From positions 1,916,001-1,980,000 of the forward strand of contig CANTUR010000381.1 in the NCBI GenBank assembly GCA_947683625.1: a stretch of DNA of 64,000 nucleotides. The letters are read 5' to 3'. The notes below the pieces were generated by a model that made no database searches, was not told the origin of the DNA, and worked only from the letters and a program-made list of their open reading frames with translations. This DNA is from Mallotus nudiflorus. Lineage: Eukaryota > Streptophyta > Magnoliopsida > Malpighiales > Euphorbiaceae. Both the position numbers and the translations under genes were made by a program. Shown piece by piece: positions 23,391-34,792 of the stretch (position 1 is its first letter; every line of letters begins with the position of its first letter).

Positions 23391-24545
23391 ATACTGACTC
23401 AAATTATCATATTTAGATATTGTTTTAAGTTTCAAATACTATTTTGAGTTTTAAATACGAAAAATATTCAAAAAATATACTTTTGGTTAGAGGAAAATAT
23501 TTGAATAATATTCTAATAATATACTACTAGTTTTAGTATCAGATACGATTTTGAAGTTTCACATACATATCATATTTAGATAGTATATTGTATTTATGAG
23601 TTTGATATACTATTTTGAGTTTAAGATATTGTTTTAAGTTTTAGATACTTTTTTTATTTTCATATACAAACAATATTTAGAAAATATACTTCTTGGTTTG
23701 AGGAAAATATTTGAATAATATTCAGATAATATACTGATTTTAGTATCATCTGTGATTTTGAAGTTTCATATACAAATAATATTCAGATAGTATACTGTAT
23801 TTTATGAGTTTGGGATATTGTTTTTTTATTTTTAGATACAGTTTTGAGTTTTAAATACTATATTGAGTTTCAGATACTGTTCTGAGTCTTAGATACTTAT
23901 AATATTCAGATAATATACTATTTTGATTGTATCATATACGAATAATTTTTAGTGATTGGAAGAAAATATTAGAGAGAACATTTAACTTATATTTTATTTT
24001 ATTGTGGATCCATTTCCAGGTTTAGAATAAATATATGCAATTACATTAATATTCAAGAAAAAAAATGATTGTCTACTTAAGAAATCAACTTATCAAAGAA
24101 CATAACCAACTAAGACATAGAAATTAAGTGTGTATCTATATGCATAAGCAAAGTACATAAGCAGAACAATCTATACTTTCTTTTGTTATTTTTTCTTATT
24201 CTCTATTATCCTTATTTTTTCTTTTTTTTCTTTTTTTATTTATTTTTATTTTCTCTCTTTTTTATTTCTTTTTATTTTTTCCTTATTCTTTGTTATATTT
24301 ATTTTTTCAATTTTTTTATTTTTTAATATTTAGATAATACACTGTTTTTTAGTATCATATGCGATTTTGAATTTTTAGATACATATTCATATAGTATACT
24401 ATATTTATGAGTTTTAGATATTGTTTTCAAATTTCATATATTGTTTTGAGTTTCAGATACATATAATATTCAGATAATATATTGTTATGACTTTATCATA
24501 TATGCATAATATTCAAAAAATATACTATTTTTAAGTATCATTCAT
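23391..24545. repeat. Degenerate tandem repeat, unit near 200 bases
   Basis: The word GAGGAAAATATTTGAATAAT starts at about 23491 and again at about 23699, and the following 200 bases run in parallel (TTTTAGTATCA, GATTTTGAAGTTTCA, TATGAGTTT). A third, partial copy lies at about 24327-24545 after a T-rich insert. Within units, shorter GATACTATTTTGAGTTT words repeat. This is a decayed satellite-like array of unknown origin. Confidence 0.65.
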
Positions 24546-24857
24546 ACTATTTCTTAAGCATGTTATGTAACAAAAATTTTAATTGAAAAATTCATTTGCC
24601 ATTTTAATAGTAGATAATTAACAATAAGTTTTTTTAATTAAGCAATAAAATAAAGAAAGAGCAATATTATATCAAATTTCTAGCCTTGAATGAATAATGT
24701 TGAAATAGATTACGAATTATAAGGAAAATGGTTAGAAGTTGTCAAAAATAGTTCATATTATCAAAGTGGAAAACCAATTTAAGTCTTAATTTACAAAGAT
24801 GGTACTTCCATAGTTGATAGAAGTCATCATTGGCAATTGGCACGCAACCTTTATTCT

Positions 24858-25100
24858 TTTTTTTTTCAAAAAGTGAAATCTATTAAAAACTTAAACGATT
24901 ACATCATCAAACACAATATGTTTAACAAAAACAAGCAAAGAGTCCCAAATTGTTAACTTTGAGTTAGAGCCTTCCTTCTTAGCAAGAGAGTGTACAGCTT
25001 TATTGGGTGTTCTAGGAGCAAATTGAATAGAGATATTTCCTGGCTGAGACAAAAGCTTACGATAATAGCATAATAACATACCAAACTCTAACATATCCGA
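24858..25100 (-). pseudogene. 5'-truncated LINE 3' end with poly(A)
   Basis: The open frame 25094-24891 carries QFAPRTPNKAVHSLAK, the C-terminal block of the RNase H domain found at the end of plant L1-type LINEs. About 25 bases after its stop lies a run of T (24857-24866), which is a poly(A) tail on the minus strand. This is a 3' fragment left by a truncated LINE insertion. The 5' boundary is not visible. Confidence 0.7.
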
Positions 25101-25756
25101 AAAGAAAGAATGAAGACTTCAACCTTCCTTCTTCTTAATTATAATTTATATAAAGGAACTACCTTCATCCCTTTCAATTTTTAATTTCCACTCTACAGTA
25201 ACAAAGGTGCCAATGTGAATAATTTAGTACATCCCAACTTTCTGAACAATCTTCTCAAACTTGACCAAATCGTATTGCTTCTCAAAATAATACTAGAAAT
25301 TCTGAAAGAGTTAAGAAAAATAGAGGAATGTAAAGGGAGGTAAAATTAGAGCAAGAGTTGTAACAAAATCAGAATGTAAAGGGAGGTAAAATTAGAGCAA
25401 GAGTTGTCACAAAATCAAACTCACATTGGAAATAAAAGGCTCATGGCCATTCCTAAATACGTCGAACACCTTGCATTCATAAGTTTTGCAACCCTTCATA
25501 TATTTTATTTTGGGAATAAAAGCAAATAGAACCAAATTTTAAAAATAGAAAGAAAAAGAGAACATCTCCAAAAGAAAAAGATACATTAAAATTGTTTCAC
25601 CATGTTCTTAGGAGTAAAAAAAATTCAATGGTTTTCCTTGAAAATTAATGAAATTGTATAATGTATAAGCTCTTTTTCTTTCAATAACCTGTTTTCTTTG
25701 GCATCCCTAATTTCAAAAAGAATACAATTCATATCTTATGCCTTCATTAATTAAAA
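25101..25756. repeat. AT-rich stretch with a recent 46-base tandem duplication
   Basis: At 25326-25417 a 46-base unit starting GAATGTAAAGGGAGG is present twice in tandem with a single visible mismatch. The rest has no recognisable gene. A minus-strand open stretch near 25150-25290 looks protein-like but could not be identified. Confidence 0.6.
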
Positions 25757-26195
25757 AAAAGGGAAAAAATATGGAAAATCACCCTGTGGTTTCATAGTTT
25801 TAGAATTTTAAGTATGTGTTTCATTTTATGACAATTTGGGTCTTATGTTTTTGCCATTTGACAATTTCTAGTATATGAGACTAATGTTATTAAATGAGTA
25901 AAACACATATACTTAAAATTGCCAAACAACAACAAACACAGAACCTAAATTGTCATAAAAGGTGAAACACATACTTAAAATTGAAAAATATTGAAACCAC
26001 AAGGTGGTTTTCTGTACTTTCCTGTAATTATTTTTAGTTGGGTCATACAATGTGTCAGACTTATTTAACGGCATTAGGCTCGTATACTAGAAATTGTCAA
26101 ATGGCAACAAACATAGGACTCAAATTGTCACAAAATGAAACAAATACTTAAAACTCTAAAACCGTAAAACCATAGGGTAGTTTTTTGTACTTTCC
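25757..26195. mobile_element. Foldback MITE, one forward and two inverted arms
   Basis: The forward arm (about 25757-25890) begins near CACCCTGTGGTTTCA. It has an inverted copy ending at about 26028 (TGAAACCACAAGGTGGTTTTC) and a second, more diverged inverted copy at 26053-26195 ending in GTACTTTCCC. No ORF. The GGGAAA...GTGGTTT ends resemble MITEs common in plants, perhaps Mutator-like. No clean TSD was found. Confidence 0.7.
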
Positions 26196-26879
26196 CAAAA
26201 AAAATTTAGCATGAGTAAAAGAAGCAATCTCCGTCAAGGCTTTAGCACCTCTCTTAAGCACCTTAGGATCAAATCCAATCGATGTCATTCTAGGATTGAG
26301 CAGAATTAGAGCAGAATGCAATCCAGTCAAGGTCATTCTAGGATAAAATTCCTAACAGGTTTTGGAGCAGAATATGTGGAGCTCATGATCATAAATTGAG
26401 CAAAATTGGAGGGCTAAGCTTAGCTGGACAAAGAAGATTAAGCAAGGATTAAAAAAATGACAAAGAAAAAGTATGACGATGATAGTGGTGAATGAGGAAG
26501 AAGAAGTTATGACGAAAAAAAATGCCAGGAAGAAGAAAATGTAGGAAAAAAAAGGAAGAAAATAAATGCAAAAAAAAGAAAAGATAGAAGATAAAAAAGG
26601 ACACGTGTGTACTTTTTAATAAAGTTAGGGCATGCATGTAATACTTTTGAGAAAAGGGGTATTTTATAGAAAATGAGGTTAACAAAGGGAATTTTTGTAA
26701 AAATCCCTATTTTTATATTTTATATTTCCTACCATTTATGATCTACTACATTAAGACAATTATTAAAGCCACTAACTTTACCACCTACGACCCGATTACC
26801 ATTAACATGATTATTTCTTCCTTCTTTAATCCCTAAAATTTTCTCCAACTGATATTATATCTCTCTATCAACCTCCATT
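26196..26879. other. AT-rich stretch without recognisable genes
   Basis: Low-complexity purine-rich sequence at 26440-26590 gives a Phe-rich minus-strand open frame that is a composition artefact. Nothing else can be supported. Confidence 0.45.
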
Positions 26880-27375
26880 CTATCTTGCCCATCACTACCA
26901 ATTATGCTGGATTTCTCAAAACTAATGAATGTAACCATCTCTCACCAATTTAAATCCCTTGTCTTTTATTTTGTGCCATATGTGACAAACCATAAGGCTT
27001 CTCTACAATTCCGGCATGTCAAATAACTTTTCATAAAAATTTCTTGAATGACCAAGAAAACCATATATGAAATAAATCATTGGCAGTCATTTATAACAAA
27101 AGCGAATACCACTAGACTTCTTTATCTTTATTTTCTCTTTGAATGGATTTCTCACATCCAAAGACACTCTGATCCTCATATAAGTATGATAGAATCCTTG
27201 AAAGTTATTAAGTCAAAGGATACATATGAGCCTACATAGTTTCCTATATATTGAATAATATTTTCTGACTTGAATCCTACTGGTGAATCATAGATTTGCA
27301 TTTAAAAGTCGACATGATACAATAGAATCATTTTTGTATTGATCTCTCATTCTCAATCTTTTTACTGATAAAACA
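26880..27375 (-). pseudogene. LINE ORF1 remnant with mutated zinc knuckle
   Basis: On the minus strand the frame reads MRIRVSLDVRNPFKEKIKI (27185 down) and then YFIYGFLGHSRNFYEKLF (about 27065-27010). This is the C-terminal part of the LINE ORF1 nucleic-acid-binding protein, in which a C-x-x-C-x4-H-x4-C knuckle is expected. All three Cys positions are Tyr here, each explained by one TGT-to-TAT or TGC-to-TAC change. Stops are present. It may or may not belong with the LINE tail at 24858-25100. Confidence 0.6.
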
Positions 27376-27377
27376 TG

Positions 27378-27950
27378 TTGTAAGCACCCAATTTCTAGAT
27401 AATGAGTTATGGATGCGACAAAGGACTCCGATGATGAATATATTAAATAGGTCTTCAATGCTTGAGTTTTGAAACTTCAGAGGTCTGATTGTGTTTTTTA
27501 AAGAAATAATTTAATGTTTTCAAGGACTAAATTGTAATGCTTTTTAAGGACATAATTGAAAAGTTTAAATTCTTTTAGGGGTCTTTTTATAATTAAAAGT
27601 TAAAAAAATCATAATTGTGTAATTCCAATCAGAATTATACCCGTTCTGTCTAATTTTTGGATTTTTCAAAAAATAAAAAATGCTTTTTTTTGAATCCTGA
27701 TTGGTCGATGGATCTTTCTTTAAATTGTTTTGGTATTTATCTGGTTTTTTTAAGAAATAAAGTCCTTTTAGGAATGAAACTTCACAGACACCTGAACTAG
27801 GGTTTTTGTATTGTTTTACTATAAAAGGATGGGTTTGGCTCCTAAGGAAAGGGGAGGAGGATTTTTCTTTTCGTGGAGAATTTTTGGTATCAGCATTTTA
27901 TACATAGCTTTACTTTTACTTATTTAAAAAAAAAAAAAAAGGATTCACTA
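27378..27950 (+). repeat. Possible LTR or promoter-bearing repeat
   Basis: Starts TGTAAGCACCCAATTTC, has a good TATA box TATAAAAGG (27820-27828) and ends in an A-run near 27945. The layout resembles a solo LTR, but neither the right end nor a duplicated target site is clear. No ORF. Confidence 0.3.
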
Positions 27951-28114
27951 CACAAAATTTTCTTTGTTTTTTATTAATTGGAGGCTTTTAGAGGAGTAAA
28001 ATAATAATATTTGAAAACCTATCAAGAACAATGATTTTACAAAATCTAAGGAGCACTCCATTAAAAACATCCATAAGCATCATCTTCTCCATATTCTTCT
28101 TTTATTTTATTTAG

Positions 28115-28350
28115 GGATGAAGTTAAATAATTTAAGAGGGGATCTAATAAAATGGTGTAGGAGCAAAACCAAGGGTAAAGAGAAAATAACAAATGATCAT
28201 TAAAGGAAATTTAAAGAGGCAATGGAAGGGGATTTTAATGAGGTGAAAAAAAAATTGTTTTTGCTCAAAATGAAATTAAACAATTATAGAAAGAAGAAGA
28301 GATATATAGAAAAAAAAAGATCTCATGTGCAATTGTTAAAAGAAGGAGAT
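28115..28350 (+). pseudogene. LINE piece 1: linker between endonuclease and RT
   Basis: The plus strand carries KEEEIYRKKK followed, after a one-base shift in an A-run, by RSHVQLLKEGD, the conserved helical linker before LINE reverse transcriptase. The frame stops at the LTR edge (28350) and resumes at 40872 with RNTYFF, so this is the left part of one LINE split by the Tekay element. Confidence 0.7.
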
Positions 28351-30918
28351 TGTCATGATCTGAATCGAAAGGTACGTGACTAACACTAGGGAATGGGAAT
28401 ACATAAAGTACCCGAAACCCATAGTAAGCCTTAAAAATTTTTCGAGAAGTAAGAACAATACACTTAATAATAAACCAATAATAAATGCACAAAACCAAAT
28501 AAATATAATAATATTCTTCAAATACAACATCTCAAATCAAATCAAATCAAAACACAAATTATTTAATTAACTACTGTGGTATTTAGAATTTAGTTAAACA
28601 ATACATCTTTCAATTCAACATACATAGTGCAATTGATGAAGAACGAACCCGGCGCAGAAGGGGAACACTAGAAAGCTTACTAGAAGGTCCTGAAAAATAT
28701 AAATTAAGATGAATCAGACCTCACTAAGTGAATCAATTTTATAAAATGCATGCTGGTTTTAAAACCATTTATTAAAACCCTTTTTTTTAAAAAAATAAAA
28801 TAGAATAAAGTAATTATAATTATTAAAATCATTTACTTTTCTTGATAATATTTATATAAGATCTTTTTATAACCCTTAAATCAGTTTAATACGGAATCCC
28901 CGTATGAATATATATAAAATAATTATTTTAACGGAAAACATGGTAGAATACGTAAACCATTATTCTAATAGCCTTTCGGCTTTATTATAATCCAAAGATT
29001 GCTGGTTCCCAACAGTAAAGCATCCACCGAGCTATTAGCCGCAGTCAATTCACTTAAACCAATATTTACTGGCAGTTCTCAACAGTAAAGCATCACCGAG
29101 CCATATAACCTCCAACACTCACTCTCAATCTTACCGATGCAAATACGGTCCTGATGAAACCCATTAGGTAGCCCGTTCTACTGTTATCTCCAAATCAATT
29201 TGAATTATAAATAATTAAATAAAATAAATAAATCATTAAATAATGGATAATTAAACGACTAAATAATAATTAAATACACATAACAAAATAATTTTCCTTT
29301 AAGCATGTGTTCAATTACTATTCATAAATGTAGAAAAAATGATTATGCATATGACAATATAAATATATTCATAAATTAATCATATGATCATTTCCTTATT
29401 ATTTTTAATTATTTGAACATATAATGAAAACACACGCAACACACATGTTATAAAATTAACTCACAAGTTTAACATGTCAGACGACGCGTTCTCTACTGCC
29501 CTGGTGCTATAGCTCGAGTCCTGAAATTCTCTAAAATAAATAATATTTATTTAAAATATGCTCATAAAATAAAATAAATAAATTCATGAAAATTCTCGAA
29601 ATTATAAAAACTATAGGAGTGACAAAACTGACTTGACCAAAGACACAACTCAACTAACACCAGAAATTTGACATACGCCGATGTCACGTTTTACAAAAAA
29701 TCTACCAAAAATTCAACAGAGTCTCCTCTGTAAAATAGACATTTCTCTACTAGTAATAGATTTGTTCTTGCACACAAATACACTTCAAACATTCATAACA
29801 CTCAAAATCTCGGGTTGGGCTCCCGAATTAAAATTATTGCCCAACCAAGAACCAATTCATCAAAAATCAATAATATAATAATAAATATTAAAAATCACTA
29901 AAATCCATAAAAATAAATAAAATACCACAATTCAATTTATTTAAATATTAAAAACATCAAATATGTTTATTTTCAAAATAAGTAATAAAATCCCAAATAT
30001 AATTAAATAATATTAATAAAAATTCATTTTTCAAATATTCAAAATTAAATAGCATAAATTATCAATAATTATTTAAATTTCTCAAATATATAATAAAAAT
30101 AGCTAAAAATTCATTTAATCATAAAAATAATAAATAAAATTATTATTTGAATATATTTCCGAAAATTATTATTAATTAGCTAAAAATAATAAATAATTTA
30201 TAAAAATTATTTTAATACTATTTATTACTTAAAAATCATCCAAAACATAATAATTAACAACAATTTCAATTAAAATACAAAATCTACCAATTTATACTAA
30301 TTTTTCCAAAAATCCAATTTTACATAAACATTCGAAAATTCATGATAAATAATCAGAACATAATTTTAATAAACTTTCTTCACAAAATATACTTAAAATA
30401 ATTAGTAGAATTTATTAAAAATATAATTTTTCTGAGCTCGAAACAGTATATGAACAGTAACCACGAGTCCAGAAATTCAAAATTTTTGGAAAAATAAATA
30501 AAAATAACATTTAGCTTCCTCACAACCTCTACAACAATTAATTTCAAAGAAACAATAGATGATAAAATCAAATAAAGGATTAAACTAATAAAAAATCAAA
30601 ATACTAAAAATAGAAATATATAAAAACGGTATAGTTACCGGAGTCGAAACTCGAAACGGTTTGAAAATTTGAGAAGCCCAAAGGATGAGCTTCTAAAAGA
30701 GACCAACCTCATGCCCTGAGGTGGTGGTTGATGGTGGTGGTTAGCGGTGGTTGTTGGTGGTTTACAGAGAAAGGGAAAGAAAAAAAAAGAAAAATAAAGA
30801 AAGAAAGAGATAAAGAAAGAAGAAGAAGAAAAATGGGAGGGGAGGGAGTTGTGCACTGTATGCATGTTTTTTACTTTTGTAAATTTTTTTTTTTTTGGAG
30901 AAAAGACAAAATAATATA

Positions 30919-30956
<38 letters not shown>

Positions 30957-31384
30957 AAAAGGACAAAATAATGTAAACATAATATTTTTAATTTAATTAT
31001 TTACTTTTCTAATTAAATTCACCACAAAAATATTAAAATATATTAAATACTCTAAATTAACACTATTCACAAATAATAATATCATAAAATAATTAAATAA
31101 TAATCAACACTAATAAATCTCACAATTTGATTTAATAAATAATTAACTAAAATAATAATTAAAACTCAATTATTCTCACCCACAAAATATATATATACAC
31201 AATATTAAAATACACTACACCAATAGTTTCCAATAATAAAAATAATAATATTAATAATATTCAACACTAAATATTCAAATTTAATTTCACAAGATAATCA
31301 AATATTATAATTTAATATAATATTTATTAACACTGCAAATCCTAGAAATTAATTTAATAATTTATAAAATATTTGGTAATAACA
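28351..31384 (-). repeat. 3' LTR of the Tekay element
   Basis: On the plus strand it runs TGTCATGATC ... GGTAATAACA (TG...CA), 3,034 bases. It aligns with the 5' LTR over nearly its whole length. It contains two CAACAGTAAAGCATC units (about 29010 and 29070), a GGT-rich patch (30720-30765) and a (TA)n run (30923-30954). Short open frames are not genes. Confidence 0.85.
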
Positions 31385-31397
31385 ATTTTCCACCTTT
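31385..31397 (-). other. Polypurine tract of the Tekay element
   Basis: The minus strand reads AAAGGTGGAAAATTG into the LTR start TGTTATTACC, matching the position and composition of a chromovirus polypurine tract. Confidence 0.65.
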
Positions 31398-31429
31398 ACA
31401 AAAATTCGTTCTCGAATTTCAAATAAAAA

Positions 31430-31800
31430 GAATAGAATACAAGAATTCATCAAGGAAAAAAAAAAAAAGGGATACGTTGTTCTCATCTCAGTTTCTGTCT
31501 CCCACATGTACTCTTCCGAGTTGCTGTTCTTCCACAATACTTTAACCATTGAGATCCGTTTCAAACGTAGCTGACGAACTTGAGAATCCACAATCGCTAT
31601 TGGTTTTTCCTCGTACATCAAATCTTCATTTACTTCCACACTCTGGGGTTGTAACACATGCGAAGGGTTCGAAATGTACTTCCTCAACATCAAGACATAG
31701 AACACTGGATGCACTTAAGACAAACTCGAAGGCAAAGTCAATCAATATGCGACCCTCTAAAACCTTGAAATGTCTTATATATCTCGGTGCCAACTCTCCT
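31430..31800 (-). pseudogene. Tekay integrase tail with chromodomain
   Basis: The open frame starting at 31714 reads HPVFYVLMLRKYISNPSH, the conserved end of the integrase, then a linker with YEEKPIAIVDSQVRQLR and a chromodomain-like block VKVLWKNSNSEEYMWE. The chromodomain is the chromatin-targeting tail of chromoviruses. The frame then runs on through the polypurine region to 31349 with no meaning. Upstream, in another frame, a short block near 31790 continues the integrase. The remainder of the enzyme is missing. Confidence 0.8.
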
Positions 31801-32668
31801 TTCTTATATCATCATCACGATCACCATCAACTAGCTAATATGCTCAAGCATAAGTCAACTCATACTATTTATTAATAATCATCACTTATTTTCCTCAAAC
31901 TTCATGTTTTCAATTATCCATATTAATAGCCTCTTCTCACTGTTCTTCTTGCTACAACATACTATATTAATTTCCTTGTTTATTCCTTCCAATGACCATA
32001 TTTCCATACACCATGGTACATTTAATATTTATTTCACAACTATACTTATATCCACCAGTCATCCAAATCTTATAATAGATTTTCTGTATATATCACAAAT
32101 TCTAATTTGCTAAACTAGTAATTCACCATATAATAATCACAAAGTTTTAATGCTTCCTATTGTCAGCAAAATATGTCAAACTTATACTTATTACTTATCA
32201 GTCTAAATATTCAATTCATCACCAATCTTTAGTCTAATTTGAGATTCGTCTATCTGACTTTCACTGCACTACTATGATGTACTACTTTATATATTCAGCT
32301 TATCACTCTCAAGGTAACTAGCATAGCTTAAATGATACAATCTCAACTCGAACTTAAGACTTTCACTTAATCTTCAAAGATATGCACTTATTTCTTATAA
32401 TTTCAACAGTTAAATCCTCAAGTTTGCTTTTCTCATAATTACATCTTTAGTTTTCTTAAACTGAAACAACTCTAATTAAAATTTTAAATTCGAATTCTAT
32501 TTTCTTATTCCACGCATTTACTCATACAATCACTATCTTGTTGTATAACACCTCATATAATTTATAAATTATACACATACTATCATATATCAATTTTTCT
32601 TACCTACTAAATTCACATGATTCACACTTACCCACAATGCTAGTGTCATATTATTATAGAGTTGTACT

Positions 32669-32730
<62 letters not shown>

Positions 32731-33919
32731 AGTCTCTTTTAGACATTTCACTTTATTATCATTAATTTTCGTATCAACTCTTAAGATTAACCTCAACACA
32801 ATTAATATGAAAAAACTTATATCACTATAATTATCTTAATTGAAAATAAAATTATTAAATCAATTAGCTATACCTTTATAAACTCATCATCATTGATAAT
32901 TTATTTACTAAATATGCTAACTTCCATAAAATTTCAATAGGTCTACCATCAAATTATTAATTGATTATCTCATATCATCAAGATTTTAATACTCCTTATT
33001 CCACTGTGTTATTGTCATATCATCTTTTAATTAAACTAAATATTGAATTTAAGCTTACATACTCATTTATTTTCTTATCCAGCCTTTCTCATCTCTGCAC
33101 TTTTCTTAGTGGAATAAATCTTCCTAAAACACTGACATAAATTCTCATAAAGTATCATTTCATTAGTTGATATGTAATCTGATCTCCATACTTATTATAA
33201 TTCAACTCTTATATCATAAAATGGAATAAATCATCCAATTGTACCATTGAATATAAATTTCATCCATCATCCAGATAAAGTTCCAATAAAGTCATCAATA
33301 TCTATAATGGCCATCAACTATACTCAAATTTTAAATCCTCAAATTTCATTATAATTCACAATCTTTAATCTCATAGGATATTCCTATATGTATATTTATT
33401 TACATCTTTACTTATCATCCTTATATCTCAAGATAGATTAAAACAATATGTGACTCCATTAATTATAAATTATATTCTTAATAAACTCCCAATTCCAATA
33501 AACTAATAATTAACTATAAATTTTTATCAACTTATAACCCATGACCTCTACCTATGCCTCTATCTCTAGTCCTGGTCATCTTCCTAAAATCCAAAATCAA
33601 ATAACTTCATAATCTGTATCACTAAAGTTTTAATTTATCAACCAACTCTTTAAAACATTTTCATCATAACACTCAATCTTATCCGTAACTTAAATTAAAA
33701 CTAAGGAAAACATAATCAATCATCCTCTTATATGCACTCATAGTTGTGTCCTAGAAATCTTTAGCAATTATGGGCACAGAATGTCTCACCTCCTATTCTC
33801 AGCAACCCATAGTAGCATAATGTCAAGCTAACAAATCCTTTTCCAAAATTATGCCTAGGTCAATAAAACACCAAAGGACTGATTCTGCAAATAATTCTCT
33901 AAATTTTAGTCCTCAGCTC

Positions 33920-34013
<94 letters not shown>

Positions 34014-34119
34014 CTTAATCCTATAACATATAATTCTACCAGTCTCATCTTATACTATATCATATCTACAGTATGACATGATAGATTGAAGAGTTCACAT
34101 ATGTTCTTCTCAACTGACT
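31801..34119. other. Decayed Tekay interior with two long (TA)n arrays
   Basis: This stretch should hold RT, RNase H and integrase, but no motif is readable. It is AT-rich, with (TA)n arrays at 32674-32728 and 33922-34009. Such arrays may reflect slippage or assembly-prone sequence. Confidence 0.5.
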
Positions 34120-34330
34120 GCTTTTCTCTTACTCTGCATAATAACCATCATATGAAATTATCCCACATTGAAGGTGGATAGAAGTATCTTAGAAATCACT
34201 CTTTAAACTCCAACCATGTCATAGTAGTCATATAAAATTGATTTGACTGCATGTACCAATCTTATATTGTTGTCACAACTGACAACTTCACCCTTAAAGA
34301 GTACAAACATGTTGCTTCCACACTAGACAT
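34120..34330 (-). pseudogene. Tekay gag remnant
   Basis: The minus strand reads MTTMTWLEFKE, a TGA stop, then FLRYFYPPSM, matching the capsid block W-x-x-F-x(4)-F-x(3)-Y-F-P-P-S of chromovirus gag proteins. It lies the expected few hundred bases after the PBS. Confidence 0.45.
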
Positions 34331-34777
34331 CTTCTAATCTCTCCATCAAGAATATTTAAACACTTGTCATGCTTGGTTAAGCGCTACCAAGCCCTCACCA
34401 ATCCTGGCTACCCTAGTCATAAATGCTTTAAGTTATAGTTCGAAATTGCCTGCTCCACTTATGGTAAGTGCTCTGACCTTTGAGTTACAACTACCTCTGA
34501 TCTACCTCTATACTAGATGGTGGAATAAGGGCTGATACTCGAATCAAAACTTCAACTTGAAAGGATTGCATATCATTATATACTATCTCTGTGGTAGAAA
34601 TAGTCCACGTTCACCTCATTTGGAATGATACGAAAACCAGTAAGATTCAAAACATGGAATATACACAGAATTCTAGAAATAACAATGACAACAATTGACC
34701 TTTATCAACCTAATCACCACAGTAGTCCAAGAAAAGACATATTCCAATGACCCCAAGATCAATTAATAAACTATTAG

Positions 34778-34790
34778 CTTTGATACCAAC
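34778..34790 (-). other. Primer-binding site of the Tekay element
   Basis: The minus strand reads TTGGTATCAAAGC two bases after the LTR end, one transition from the initiator tRNA-Met complement. Confidence 0.7.
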
Positions 34791-34792
34791 TT

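Noticed and set aside
28265..28570. Open frames at the start of the Tekay LTR, with a similar frame at 34763-34972
   Set aside because: The similarity reflects the two LTR copies and not a conserved gene; both lie inside LTR sequence.
30635..30980. Overlapping open frames on both strands in the Tekay LTR
   Set aside because: Purine-rich and GGT-rich simple sequence; absent from the partner LTR.
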